Below, in pieces: positions 10,399-19,682 of a stretch of DNA of 64,000 bases. The notes below the pieces were generated by a model, which was not told the DNA's origin, made no database searches, and worked only from the letters and a program-made list of their open reading frames with translations. Origin of the DNA: Capnocytophaga periodontitidis (GTDB taxonomy: Bacteria > Bacteroidota > Bacteroidia > Flavobacteriales > Flavobacteriaceae); the NCBI RefSeq assembly GCF_016126015.1, contig NZ_JAEFDB010000001.1:558001-622000 (forward strand). Reading direction: 5' to 3'. The translations under genes were made by a program, and so were the position numbers. How positions within the stretch are numbered: position 1 is the first letter of the stretch; each line of letters begins with the position of its first letter.

Positions 10399-13119
10399 TT
10401 ACCTTAAGACCCTATCCGGCTCTTTGTTCTTCTCCCATTTTAGGTCTGAAAGCATTGAGGCTTTGATGCCGATAAAGAAATACCACGAACTGCGATAACC
10501 GAACGGAGTAAACTGAAAACTCATACGGAAACTGCTCAAATCGCGCTCAAAACGTAATTGGGTATAGGTGAATCCTTGGTTTACAAAGTCATAACCGCTC
10601 GAAACTCCTACCTGCCATTTGGGCGTGAGCGATACGTTCCCTGAGAACATTAGCGAGTTGTTGGATATCTTATTTTCGCGTGCCTGATTGCTATAAGTAA
10701 GCGAGTGTGCTAAGGTTATGTCCCAAGGGATAACTGCCTTGTAAAAGGTCTTCTTCTCATCTTTATCCTCGCCTTCTTTGCGGTTCTTATCCATATCCTG
10801 CACTTCGCTTAGTGGTTTCGACGACCCAAAGAGGTCATCAGTACGTCCTCCCGCTACGTTACCCGTCTGTTTGTCTTTATTCTTGTCTTTTTTATCTTTG
10901 TTCGAGAATGAATAATTAGTAGAAATATTGGCGTTAGTAAGCCTAAAAGGACTACCGCCGTTGTCTATATTCCATTTCTCCATTTGTCGTCCGTTGTTGT
11001 CTATTGCATAAGGGTTGAGTGTCGCCCCAAAATTCACCCCGAGCTTCCCGTTGAAGAACGAAGTACCCCCCGTAATGTTCAGCGGACTAAACTGCTTGGT
11101 AATCACGTTGTAGTTAGAACTGAAATTGAGACTGTTCAAGAGCATTACCTTTTTCGGCTCAGCATCAGTACTATCTTTTTGTTTCACTTTGGCTTCAAAG
11201 GTGTTCGCCAATGAGAACCCTATCGATTGCGACTCACCCAAACTTGGCGTACCGTAGATACCCCCCTCAAAACGGGTGTATTGTGAGCGGTTGCCATAAG
11301 CGTCCGAAATGTAATAATCGTAATACTGGTCAAAAGAAGGATTATAACCATAACTCACCGAGGGTCGCATCACGTGGCGAATAGCTTGTATTTTAGCGTT
11401 CTTGCCAAAACGGAAAGTACCGTAGATAGTCGTACCGAGACTCGCCCCGAGGTTGTACGTCATAAAACGGTCAAAACCACTGAGGGTGTCAATGCCCACC
11501 TTGCCCGTATTGCTGTTGAAGTCCTTACGGCGAATTGTCTTAAATTGCCACGTCTCGTTTACTGATGAGTTCAACCCTAAGGTAACGTATTTAAATAGCT
11601 TAGCAGTTGTACTCACTGGTATAGAGTGTCGCACCCCGTTTTTCGCCTCATCGAACATCTTTTTACTAAAAAACAAACTGTCATAGGTCGAAAAACGGTT
11701 ATCAGCTTGCATACTGTACTGGAAATTCAAACTCTTGATAAGTCCTTTCTTCGTTTGTCCTTCACGAGCAAAAGGATAAATACGCTCCATACTCGCACGC
11801 ATCGAAGGAAGTGTCATATCAATACTTTTGGTATTCGTATTTTGTGAATGCGATGCCGATAGCGATAAGTTAATCGAAGGATACGCTGGGAACGTCTTGG
11901 AGTACGAGATAGACGACATCATCGTGTTGTTCAAAAAGTTCGACGTGTTCGCTTGATTGTAGGATTCTTGGTAATATCTACTGTTACTCGATAGGTTCAC
12001 CGAAGCCGAAAAGTTAGAATTAGGGTTGGCTTTACCGTCTTTGGAATGCGACCACTGGATATTGTACATACGGCTGCCTGAATAGTCAGGTAAGCCCTTC
12101 ATACTGTATATGTTATTCTCAAATGAAAGATTGAAGTTTCCTGAATACTTGTAGCGCTTCACATAAGCCGATTGTGCCCTAAGCCCATAGCTACCATTGG
12201 TATAATAGTCACCCGTAAGCGAAAGGTCAAAATTGTCGCTAATTACAAAGTAATAACCTATGTTCTGCAAAAAATAGCCACGGTTATTCACTTCTCCAAA
12301 GGTAGGGAAGATAAGCCCCGAAGTGCGTCCCGATACCATAGGATAATAAGCAAACGGAATAGCCAAAGGCGTAGGAATATCCACGATATACATATTGCTG
12401 AACCCTGCGATAACCTTCTTCTTAGGCACGAACTTCGCTTTGCGCACTTTGATGTAATAATCAGGGTCGTCGAGGTCTTCGGCAGTAGTAATAATCGCGT
12501 TTCTCATAAAGTAAGTAGAGTCATTCTCCTTCTTGATGATTTCGCCTTTTATGTTGTTTTCGTCCTGCTTGGTATAAGCATTGCGGATAATCGCCTTCTG
12601 GTTGCGGTAATTAAAACGTATCGAATCGGGCTCTATTACATCACTACCTTGCTTAAATACAGGGTGTTGGGTATATTCTCCCAGGCTGTCTTTTAGGCGT
12701 CCGGCATACACTTCGCCTTTCTCATAGTTAATCACGTCTATTCCAGCACTGATGTCAATATCAGTGTATTGCACATTAGTTTCGTTGTACAAGATGATTT
12801 CGTTCTTCACCTTGTTAAACACAATACTGTCCTTAGCCTTGTATTTTACAATGTCTTCTAAGGCATTCTTAGGTTTTTTAATCGTATCGTTTTTAAGGGA
12901 ATCTTTAGCTTTTTCCGAAGGTTTCTTAGGCTTGATACGTCGCCCACGGCGGTCGTTTTTAGGCTCTACAGTATCTTTTTTGATAGTATCGCGCACTGCC
13001 CACGCAGTTGTATAGTGAAAACTACCCGACTTAAAGGCGAATGATTCCGCATACCAAAGACAGGAGCTTATCACTAATAAGCTGATAATGAAAGTGAGTT
13101 GACGTTTATACTGTAACAA
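10399..13119 (-). CDS. lptD: LPS-assembly protein LptD (OstA-like), TTG start proposed
   Basis: About 906 residues. A hydrophobic signal segment (LTFIISLLVISSCLWYAESF) leads into a charged Lys/Arg linker, an LptA-like jelly-roll region (repeats such as YTDIDISAGIDVINYEKGEVYA) and a large beta-barrel ending in an aromatic strand. LptD inserts LPS into the outer leaflet with LptE. The frame is open to an ATG at 13236, but a perfect promoter lies at 13151-13180, inside that extension. The transcript should therefore start near 13145, and the TTG at 13119 is the best start because it puts the signal peptide at the N-terminus. Confidence 0.82.
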   Translation of the reverse strand: MLQYKRQLTFIISLLVISSCLWYAESFAFKSGSFHYTTAWAVRDTIKKDTVEPKNDRRGRRIKPKKPSEKAKDSLKNDTIKKPKNALEDIVKYKAKDSIVFNKVKNEIILYNETNVQYTDIDISAGIDVINYEKGEVYAGRLKDSLGEYTQHPVFKQGSDVIEPDSIRFNYRNQKAIIRNAYTKQDENNIKGEIIKKENDSTYFMRNAIITTAEDLDDPDYYIKVRKAKFVPKKKVIAGFSNMYIVDIPTPLAIPFAYYPMVSGRTSGLIFPTFGEVNNRGYFLQNIGYYFVISDNFDLSLTGDYYTNGSYGLRAQSAYVKRYKYSGNFNLSFENNIYSMKGLPDYSGSRMYNIQWSHSKDGKANPNSNFSASVNLSSNSRYYQESYNQANTSNFLNNTMMSSISYSKTFPAYPSINLSLSASHSQNTNTKSIDMTLPSMRASMERIYPFAREGQTKKGLIKSLNFQYSMQADNRFSTYDSLFFSKKMFDEAKNGVRHSIPVSTTAKLFKYVTLGLNSSVNETWQFKTIRRKDFNSNTGKVGIDTLSGFDRFMTYNLGASLGTTIYGTFRFGKNAKIQAIRHVMRPSVSYGYNPSFDQYYDYYISDAYGNRSQYTRFEGGIYGTPSLGESQSIGFSLANTFEAKVKQKDSTDAEPKKVMLLNSLNFSSNYNVITKQFSPLNITGGTSFFNGKLGVNFGATLNPYAIDNNGRQMEKWNIDNGGSPFRLTNANISTNYSFSNKDKKDKNKDKQTGNVAGGRTDDLFGSSKPLSEVQDMDKNRKEGEDKDEKKTFYKAVIPWDITLAHSLTYSNQARENKISNNSLMFSGNVSLTPKWQVGVSSGYDFVNQGFTYTQLRFERDLSSFRMSFQFTPFGYRSSWYFFIGIKASMLSDLKWEKNKEPDRVLR

Positions 13120-13150
13120 AGTTTTTCCGAATATAGTTTTATTGAGGCGA

Positions 13151-13180
13151 CAAAAATACAACTTTTTTTTGAAATGCCAA
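13151..13180 (-). promoter_or_regulatory. Promoter of lptD, inside the longest open frame
   Basis: Minus strand: TTG (13180-13178), 19 nt, TATTTTTG (13158-13151). Full match to the Bacteroidota consensus, and it fixes the lptD start downstream of 13145. Confidence 0.72.
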
Positions 13181-13236
13181 GAACTATATCGCAACTTACT
13201 ATTGGAAATGGATCTACTAGTCTCCAAAACTACCAT

Positions 13237-13533
13237 TTATTACTCTCTTTTACTTAAATTATCATATTCATAACGAAATCGCCTTTTTCTTGAATTTTCC
13301 GCAATAACTGTAATAACGAATAATAAACGAAGAAAGAACGAACAATAAACGAAGAAAATACATACTTCACTTATTGACGAATACTTAACTAATTGAACAA
13401 ATCATTGAGAATAATGTAAAACTAAAAATATTTGAACACTACTTGTTTTATTACCTATCACCTAAAAAATCTCTCTCCCTTCATTCGTAATTCCTAATTA
13501 TTTTGTACTTTTGCCCTTACTTTAAAGAAGTAA
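13237..13533. other. Divergent intergenic region between lptD and the HD-domain gene
   Basis: AT-rich and without a credible coding frame. It holds a 14-bp direct repeat, AATAAACGAAGAAA, at 13322-13335 and 13344-13357 (22-bp period), and the rightward promoter at 13484-13513. I see no RNA structure beyond this. Confidence 0.6.
13484..13513 (+). promoter_or_regulatory. Promoter of the HD-domain phosphodiesterase gene
   Basis: TTCG (13484-13487, one mismatch to TTTG), 18 nt, TACTTTTG (13506-13513). It is followed by an AAGAAG purine tract before the ATG at 13534. Confidence 0.62.
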
Positions 13534-15585
13534 ATGATGATGACTCTCAAAAATATCAAAGTATTTATTAAAAAATCCCTTGTTTTCAAGATTTTAGCCT
13601 TTGCCATAGCCTTAGTGCTTATCTTGCAAGTATTCCCCGAAAAAGCGAAGTTTAAATACGAATTTCGCAAGGGTGAACTTTGGCAACACGATAATCTATA
13701 TGCTCCTTTTGATTTCCCCCTAAAAAAAACAGATCAACAAATAAACTCTGAAAAACAACAAATTACCAATCAATCTACCGTTTACTACAAACAAGATACA
13801 ACTGCCTTTATAAGTGCTAAGCAGAAGTTTGAACAGAAAAAGAACAGTTATTTCAATCAATTGTCTAAAGACAAAAAAGAGCTTTTACTCCACAAAGCCG
13901 AAACATTTTTAACTGAAAGCTATCACAATGGGATAATGCTCAACCCTCCTATGTTCAAAACTTCCGAAATCGCAATTATCAAGCAAAACAACCAAATTGT
14001 TGAGGTCTCTGCCTCTCGCGTATTATACCTTCAACAGCTAAATAATGCCATTAAAAACTATTTCAATACCGCTCCTTACAACGAACATCTCAAAAACTAC
14101 TACGACCTTTTCTTTGATATCCTCACCCCTAACCTTGTAATCGACCAAAATTTTACCCAAAAAGCCCTAAATCAAAACCTCAAAGAGATTGTCTATACAC
14201 GTGGATGGGTGAACAAAGGAAAACTTATCATCGCCAAAGGTGAATTAGTCGAAGGTGAAAAACTAAACACTCTCTTATCTCTCAAAGAAGAATATGAAAC
14301 CCAAACGTGGAGTCAAAATAACTATAATTGGTCGCTATCAGGCTATTACACATTAGTTGCTATAGTATTGATACTAATGGTGTTATACTTAAAAATATAC
14401 GAAAAGAAAATATACAAAAGCAATGTCAAATTGAGTGTTATCTTGCTCAATATGCTCACGATGATTCTTTTCGTTGGACTCATCTCTCGCTATTTTCCCG
14501 ATTATATCTATATTGTCCCCGTAGGAATGATGGTGCTCATTCTCAAGTCGTTTTTCGATCTGCGCACCGTCCTCTTTGTGTATATCAGCACCATACTCAT
14601 CACAGGCTTCATTGTGCCCAATAGCTTCCAGTTTGTGTTCATACAAATTGTATCTGCTATGGCTATCATCCTCACTCCTAAGGGAATGCACTACCGATTG
14701 AGCAGTTTTGTATCGGCGGGACTCATCACCGCTGCCTATTTAATTATTTATATCGCTTTCCATACCATTACCGAAGGAACACTCAAAGGACTAGACATTT
14801 CCTTGCTCACTCTTTTCATTCTCAATGGTATAGGAATCCTATTTTCACAACCTTTTACCTATATCTATGAACGTACTTTTGGCTTAGTATCCGATGTCTC
14901 TCTCTTGGAACTTTCCGACACGAACACCAAACTTTTACGCCAACTCTCCGAAAAAGCTCCTGGTACTTTCCAACACTCTATGCAGGTGGCAAATCTTGCC
15001 GAAGCTGCTGCCGCCGAAATTGGCGCTAATACGCTATTGGTACGCGTAGGAGCATTATATCACGACATAGGTAAGATGGAAAATCCTATTTATTTTACTG
15101 AAAACCAGAAAACAAGCCTCAACCCTCACGACCAGCTCACTCCTGAACAAAGTGCTAAGGTGATTATCAAACACGTTGCCGATGGTGTCGAACTCGCTCA
15201 TAAAAATAAACTGCCCAAACGCATCATCGATTTCATCAAAACCCATCACGGACGCAGTCTTACTTATTATTTCTATCGCAAAGCCTTAGACCTAAATCCC
15301 GAAGGTACTAAGGAAGAAGATTTCCGTTATCCAGGTCCTATTCCTTTCTCCAAAGAAACAGCTATACTGATGATGGCTGATTCAGTGGAGGCCGCTACTA
15401 AAAGTCTTAAAAACCCTACTTTTGAAGCTCTTAACGAGTTTGTAGATCGCATCATCAAAAAACAATTAGATGACAATCAATTTGCTAATTCCGATATATC
15501 TTTCAAAGAAATCGAAGCTATCAAACGCATATTTAAAAACAAACTCACCAATATCTACCACGTGCGTATCGAATATCCCGAGTAA
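13534..15585 (+). CDS. 7TM-HD domain phosphodiesterase, PgpH/YqfF-like (cyclic-di-AMP hydrolase candidate)
   Basis: 683 residues. An N-terminal anchor (about 20-38) precedes an extracytoplasmic 7TMR-HDED domain (to about 265). A block of about seven membrane helices (270-445) follows, then a cytoplasmic HD domain with FQHSMQVANLAEAA, ALYHDIGK (H510, D511) and a later THHGRSL. This is the PgpH/YqfF architecture, whose characterised members hydrolyse cyclic di-AMP. The substrate here is inferred. It is transcribed divergently from lptD and followed by a SIMPL-domain gene. Three adjacent ATG codons make the exact start uncertain by two residues. Confidence 0.85.
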   Translation: MMMTLKNIKVFIKKSLVFKILAFAIALVLILQVFPEKAKFKYEFRKGELWQHDNLYAPFDFPLKKTDQQINSEKQQITNQSTVYYKQDTTAFISAKQKFEQKKNSYFNQLSKDKKELLLHKAETFLTESYHNGIMLNPPMFKTSEIAIIKQNNQIVEVSASRVLYLQQLNNAIKNYFNTAPYNEHLKNYYDLFFDILTPNLVIDQNFTQKALNQNLKEIVYTRGWVNKGKLIIAKGELVEGEKLNTLLSLKEEYETQTWSQNNYNWSLSGYYTLVAIVLILMVLYLKIYEKKIYKSNVKLSVILLNMLTMILFVGLISRYFPDYIYIVPVGMMVLILKSFFDLRTVLFVYISTILITGFIVPNSFQFVFIQIVSAMAIILTPKGMHYRLSSFVSAGLITAAYLIIYIAFHTITEGTLKGLDISLLTLFILNGIGILFSQPFTYIYERTFGLVSDVSLLELSDTNTKLLRQLSEKAPGTFQHSMQVANLAEAAAAEIGANTLLVRVGALYHDIGKMENPIYFTENQKTSLNPHDQLTPEQSAKVIIKHVADGVELAHKNKLPKRIIDFIKTHHGRSLTYYFYRKALDLNPEGTKEEDFRYPGPIPFSKETAILMMADSVEAATKSLKNPTFEALNEFVDRIIKKQLDDNQFANSDISFKEIEAIKRIFKNKLTNIYHVRIEYPE

Positions 15586-15660
15586 TTGGCACACTTATTG
15601 ACATCCGATTCTCCAAGTCTCTCCGAGATTCTCAAAAATCTAAAATAAACATCAAAAAAT

Positions 15661-16332
15661 ATGAAACACTACTTTGTATTATTTTCGCTAATATCAACAA
15701 TGGCAATAGCGCAAAACCAAACGCCTACCGTCGAAGTTACAGGTGAAGGCATCGTATATGCAACCCCCGATATGGTAAATATCTCTATCAGTATCGAAAA
15801 AGAAGGGCTTGATTTGAAGAATCTCCGACAAAAGAACGGCGAAGCTGTGGCTCAAGTATTACAACTTTTGAGTAAGGAACTCCCTATGGAGAATTTCCAA
15901 ACCAGCTATGTATCTCTTTATAAAGACGATTATAACAAACTGAACAAATATCGTGTCGTGCAAAATATCAATATCAAATTAGAAGATATAAGCAAGTACG
16001 ATAACTTGATGAATACTATTTTCGATGCAGGAGTAAACCGAATTGACGGCATCAGCTTTGGAGTAAAAAACAAAGAAAAACTCTTACAAGAAGCACGTAT
16101 CGCCGCTATCGACGATGCCCGTAAAAAAGCGTTACTCTATGCCGTAAGCTTAGATCAAAACATTGGTAAAGCTATCCAAATCAAGGAAGTAAACTCTCAT
16201 TTCAACGATATACAACCCGTTGAAAGAATGAGCAAAATGAGTTTAGGAAGTACCGGAAATGATAATACTTTAGCCGTAGGTAAAATAGCTATCGAAGCTC
16301 AAGTAAATGTAGCATTCGAACTTTTAAAATAA
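15661..16332 (+). CDS. SIMPL domain (DUF541) exported protein
   Basis: 223 residues with a cleavable signal peptide (residues 1-18, ending AIAQ). The body begins TPTVEVTGEGIVYATPDMVNISISIE, the hallmark of the SIMPL/DUF541 fold (BP26/OMP28-like), which makes ring-shaped channel-like oligomers. It is periplasmic or surface-associated, and the precise role is unknown. It starts 75 bp after the HD-domain gene and is followed by the small Cys-rich peptide gene, so one transcript is likely. Confidence 0.82.
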   Translation: MKHYFVLFSLISTMAIAQNQTPTVEVTGEGIVYATPDMVNISISIEKEGLDLKNLRQKNGEAVAQVLQLLSKELPMENFQTSYVSLYKDDYNKLNKYRVVQNINIKLEDISKYDNLMNTIFDAGVNRIDGISFGVKNKEKLLQEARIAAIDDARKKALLYAVSLDQNIGKAIQIKEVNSHFNDIQPVERMSKMSLGSTGNDNTLAVGKIAIEAQVNVAFELLK

Positions 16333-16339
16333 ATTCACT

Positions 16340-16465
16340 ATGGGAACACAAGAAATTATAGCCTATATTTTAGTAGCAATAGCAGCTTTTTTCTTAGTAA
16401 AAAAACTGTTTTTTAACAAAAAGAAAGGCTGTTCTGGAGGCGCTAATTGCAACTGCGGACACTAA
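16340..16465 (+). CDS. FeoB-associated Cys-rich membrane protein
   Basis: A 41-residue peptide. One transmembrane helix (residues about 5-24, IIAYILVAIAAFFLVKKLFF) is followed by a Lys-rich stretch and the cysteine tail GCSGGANCNCGH (C31, C37, C39). This matches the small proteins usually encoded beside feoB in Bacteroidota and annotated as FeoB-associated. No feoA or feoB is in this window, so this copy is detached from them. It starts 7 bp after the SIMPL gene stop, suggesting translational coupling. Confidence 0.75.
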   Translation: MGTQEIIAYILVAIAAFFLVKKLFFNKKKGCSGGANCNCGH

Positions 16466-16493
16466 ATAATTAAAAAAAATGCCAATTCACAAA

Positions 16494-16524
16494 TTTGCTA
16501 ATTGACAAATTATTCGTACCTTTG
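16494..16524 (+). promoter_or_regulatory. Promoter of typA
   Basis: TTTG (16494-16497), 19 nt, TACCTTTG (16517-16524), followed by a 33-nt leader to the ATG at 16558. Confidence 0.76.
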
Positions 16525-16557
16525 CGCCCTCAATTTTAAAAATTACAAATTATATCT

Positions 16558-18363
16558 ATGACCGCTATTAGAAATATAGCTATTATTGCCCACGTTGACC
16601 ACGGAAAAACTACCCTTGTTGATAAAATCTTGCACCACTGCGCACTCTTTCGCGACAATCAAGATTCTGGCGAACTGATATTAGATAATAACGACCTCGA
16701 ACGCGAACGCGGTATTACCATCCTCTCTAAAAACGTATCTGTTGTTTATAAAGACATCAAAATCAACATTATTGATACCCCTGGCCACGCCGACTTTGGT
16801 GGTGAGGTTGAACGTGTCCTCAATATGGCTGATGGCGTACTTCTATTAGTAGATGCCTTTGAAGGTCCTATGCCTCAAACGCGATTTGTACTCCAAAAAG
16901 CTATCGAAATGAAGTTGAAACCTATTGTGGTAATCAACAAAGTCGATAAAGAAAACTGTACACCTGATGAGGTACACGAAGCTGTATTCGACTTAATGTT
17001 TGAACTCGGCGCTGAAGATTGGCAACTCGATTTCCCTACTGTCTACGGTTCAGCTAAACAAAACTGGATGTCTGAAGATTGGCATAAAAAAACGGATAGC
17101 ATCGCTCCCCTACTCGATATGGTGGTAGAGCACATCCCTGCTCCTCAAATTGAGGAAGGTAGCTTGCAAATGCTCATCACTTCTCTTGATTATTCTACCT
17201 TTACAGGTCGTATCGCTATCGGTCGCTTGCACCGTGGTACCCTAAAATCTGGTATGAATATTTCATTAGTGAAACGCGATGGAACTATCGTCAAATCTAA
17301 AATTAAGGAATTACATTTATTTGATGGTTTAGGTCGTAAAAAAGTAGAGGAAGTACAAGCAGGCGACATTTGTGCGATTGCTGGCTTAGAAGGCTTTGAA
17401 ATTGGTGATACCATCGCCGATTATGAAAATCCCGAAGCGCTTCCTACTATTGCTATCGATGAACCTACTATGAGTATGCTCTTCACTATTAACGATTCGC
17501 CTTTCTTTGGTAAAGATGGTAAGTTTGTAACCTCTCGCCATATCAAAGAACGTTTGGAACGAGAATTAGAGAAAAACCTTGCTTTACGTGTAGAACCTAC
17601 CGATAGTGCCGATAAGTTTATTGTTTATGGTCGTGGGGTATTACACCTCTCAGTGCTTATTGAAACAATGCGTCGTGAAGGTTATGAATTACAAATAGGT
17701 CAGCCTCAAGTTATCATCAAAGAAATCGATGGCGTAAAATGTGAACCTGTAGAAGAACTCACTATCGATTTACCTGAAAACGTAAGTGGTAAAGCAGTCG
17801 ATTTGGTAACCCTTCGCAAAGGTGAAATGCTAAGTATGGAGCCTAAAGGTGAACGTATGATTATCAAGTTCATCATTCCTTCTCGCGGTATCATTGGCTT
17901 GCGTAACCAATTGCTCACGGCTACCGCTGGTGAGGCGATTATCCACCACCGTTTCTTGGAATTCCAACCTTTCAAAGGTGAAATCGCAGGGCGTATCAAT
18001 GGCTCACTCATCTCTATGGAACAGGGAACTGCTATCCCCTACTCTCTCGATAAATTGCAAGACCGCGGTAAGTTCTTCATTTTCCCTGGCGAAGAAATCT
18101 ATACAGGGCAAGTGATCGGCGAAAATTCTCGTAGTGGAGATATCGTTGTGAATGTTACGAAGACTAAAAAACTTACAAACGTACGTGCTGCTGGTTCTGA
18201 TGAAAAAGTGAAGTTAGCTCCACCTATTAAGTTTTCATTAGAAGAAGCCTTGGAATATATCCAAAAAGACGAATACGTTGAAGTAACACCAAAAAATATG
18301 CGTTTGCGTAAAATCTACTTAGATGAAAATGAACGCAAACGCCACGAAAAAGAGTTTAAATAA
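16558..18363 (+). CDS. typA: Ribosome-associated GTPase TypA/BipA
   Basis: 601 residues, the usual BipA length. G-domain motifs: G1 AHVDHGKTT (11-19), switch [10 protein letters not shown], and NKVD for guanine specificity. EF-G-like domains II, III and V follow, then a BipA-specific C-terminal domain ([19 protein letters not shown]). It binds 70S ribosomes in assembly and stress adaptation. It has its own promoter at 16494 and a hairpin terminator at 18387. Confidence 0.97.
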   Translation: MTAIRNIAIIAHVDHGKTTLVDKILHHCALFRDNQDSGELILDNNDLERERGITILSKNVSVVYKDIKINIIDTPGHADFGGEVERVLNMADGVLLLVDAFEGPMPQTRFVLQKAIEMKLKPIVVINKVDKENCTPDEVHEAVFDLMFELGAEDWQLDFPTVYGSAKQNWMSEDWHKKTDSIAPLLDMVVEHIPAPQIEEGSLQMLITSLDYSTFTGRIAIGRLHRGTLKSGMNISLVKRDGTIVKSKIKELHLFDGLGRKKVEEVQAGDICAIAGLEGFEIGDTIADYENPEALPTIAIDEPTMSMLFTINDSPFFGKDGKFVTSRHIKERLERELEKNLALRVEPTDSADKFIVYGRGVLHLSVLIETMRREGYELQIGQPQVIIKEIDGVKCEPVEELTIDLPENVSGKAVDLVTLRKGEMLSMEPKGERMIIKFIIPSRGIIGLRNQLLTATAGEAIIHHRFLEFQPFKGEIAGRINGSLISMEQGTAIPYSLDKLQDRGKFFIFPGEEIYTGQVIGENSRSGDIVVNVTKTKKLTNVRAAGSDEKVKLAPPIKFSLEEALEYIQKDEYVEVTPKNMRLRKIYLDENERKRHEKEFK

Positions 18364-18386
18364 TTAAGCAAATATTTTCTAAAAAC

Positions 18387-18422
18387 AAAGAGGTTGCCCG
18401 ATATTGAGCAACCTCTTTTTAA
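18387..18422 (+). terminator. Rho-independent terminator of typA
   Basis: AAAGAGGTTGC (18387-18397), a 10-nt loop and GCAACCTCTTT (18408-18418) form a perfect 11-bp stem ending in a T tract, 24 nt after the typA stop. Confidence 0.88.
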
Positions 18423-18431
18423 TTGTCATAA

Positions 18432-18463
18432 ACTTTGTCAAAGTCCAAAAACTTTGACAAAGT
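18432..18463. repeat. Nested palindrome, copy A (13-bp arms, 6-nt loop)
   Basis: ACTTTGTCAAAGT (18432-18444), CCAAAA, ACTTTGACAAAGT (18451-18463). It lies between the convergent typA and SCO1 genes. The same family occurs at 2623 and 52395; the central base pair is T/A here and G/C in the copy at 2623. Confidence 0.85.
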
Positions 18464-18472
18464 CTATAAATC

Positions 18473-18506
18473 TGATAATCAATCACTTTTAGAGTATGTT
18501 ATGTAG
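18473..18506 (+). repeat. 34-bp intergenic repeat, left copy
   Basis: Begins TGATAATCAATCACTTTTAG and ends TTATGTAG. It matches 31 of 34 positions with 19851-19884, in the same orientation. The two copies lie on either side of the SCO1/orphan gene pair. Confidence 0.8.
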
Positions 18507-18594
18507 GAAAGCCAGCGATAGCTGGTATGTGCTGCAAATCCCATATAAATAAAACTTTTCGGACAGGCTCTTTTTAATTGTAAGCTATTAATTA

Positions 18595-19236
18595 TCAATT
18601 ATTAATTGTTAATTGTTTTATTGTTTCTTCAACAGTCTTATCATAGTCAATGCCTAAACCTTCTTGTTGCGATACCAATTCTCCTTTCTTGTTAAACACA
18701 CTGATGATGTTAGAATGTGAGAAATCCACTGGTGATATTTGCTTGTAGTTCACAGCAAGTACTGCAGCAAACTCTCGTGTTTGTTCTTCATTAGAACGAA
18801 GGAATAGCCACTGATCGTCGTCCATTTGTCTTTCTTTGGCAAAGGCTTTTAAATGCTCTGGTGTATCCGTCTCGGGGTCTATACTTACCAAAAGGTATTT
18901 CACTTGCTTACGTTTGTCTCCTGCTTGTTCATCTACGCGCTTGCGTATTTCCCGCATATCTTTAATAAGGATAGGACAAGCGGTCTTGCAAGAGGTGTAG
19001 ATCATCACCACCACCAATACATTCCCTTTGAGGTCTTTAAGCTCTATGTTATTCCCATTTTGGGTAGTCCATACCGCTGGCAAGTGATATACTGATAAGT
19101 CCGAAAAACTATCAGTCGTCTTTGCAGCAGTACTATCTGCCACTGCTTTTGTATCTGTTGTAGCTGTGTTGCTATTGTGGTTATTACAATTGAGCAATAA
19201 CAAACTCAGTAAAATAAAATATAGTGTTTTCATCAA
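18595..19236 (-). CDS. SCO1/SenC-family copper chaperone lipoprotein
   Basis: 213 residues. Lipobox LLLLNC (C17) indicates a lipidated, periplasm-facing protein. After a Thr/Ala linker comes a thioredoxin-like fold with the copper motif TSCKTACP (C83, C87) and the third ligand in DFSHSN (H174), all SCO ligands intact. SCO proteins deliver copper or reduce thiols during Cu(A) or other cuproenzyme assembly. Being downstream of copper-dependent nirK, it may help metallate NirK. The start overlaps the stop of the upstream orphan gene by 4 bp. Confidence 0.88.
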   Translation of the reverse strand: MMKTLYFILLSLLLLNCNNHNSNTATTDTKAVADSTAAKTTDSFSDLSVYHLPAVWTTQNGNNIELKDLKGNVLVVVMIYTSCKTACPILIKDMREIRKRVDEQAGDKRKQVKYLLVSIDPETDTPEHLKAFAKERQMDDDQWLFLRSNEEQTREFAAVLAVNYKQISPVDFSHSNIISVFNKKGELVSQQEGLGIDYDKTVEETIKQLTINN

Positions 19237-19682
19237 TAGTAATTTTTTCTAAGGTTTATCTTCATTTTATCATATTTTGCTTCTAAATCTTCTAAAAATC
19301 CCTCCAAAACATCGGCTACATCTTCATAATTCTCATAAAGATATTTATCGTCAATTCCTTGTTCCATAATCCCTTTTATTTCTTTCAATTTAGCTCTTAT
19401 ATATCTATACGAGCTTGTTGTCCCATCATAGTATAGAAACTCTTCAACATATTCTTTCAATATATCATAATCTGCATTAGCCTCTACAATCATAGCTTTG
19501 ATATAGATATTCACCAATGCTATAATTGTTAACTCTGCTGATTGTTTATACACCTCTACTATCACATAATTACAGATTTCGTCTATATCGTTATATGACA
19601 TATTCTTTAAGTTGTTATTATCGCCTAATAACAACTCACAATCTTCTATAACATCTCTATATTTTGTTACAATATCTTTCAT
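19233..19682 (-). CDS. Hypothetical acidic, helical protein
   Basis: 149 residues, not recognised. It is rich in Asp, Glu, Tyr and Ile, with no signal peptide, no cysteine motif and no membrane helix. The pattern suggests an all-helical cytoplasmic protein. Its last codons overlap the SCO1 start (ATGA), so translation of the two is coupled, which argues that it is a real gene. A 399-bp repeat-containing gap separates it from the FGE-like gene upstream. A small immunity-type or regulatory protein is possible, but nothing in the sequence decides it. Confidence 0.6.
   Translation of the reverse strand: MKDIVTKYRDVIEDCELLLGDNNNLKNMSYNDIDEICNYVIVEVYKQSAELTIIALVNIYIKAMIVEANADYDILKEYVEEFLYYDGTTSSYRYIRAKLKEIKGIMEQGIDDKYLYENYEDVADVLEGFLEDLEAKYDKMKINLRKNYY

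Noticed and set aside
13322-13357. 14-bp direct repeat as a regulator binding site for lptD or the HD-domain gene
   Set aside because: It is low-complexity (A/G-rich), imperfectly placed, and not palindromic; it could easily be chance in AT-rich DNA.
18572-18615. TTAATTATCAATTATTAATTG-type AT tracts near SCO1, exbB and folC as a repeat family
   Set aside because: They are simple A/T permutations common in low-GC intergenic DNA, with no consistent length or boundary.
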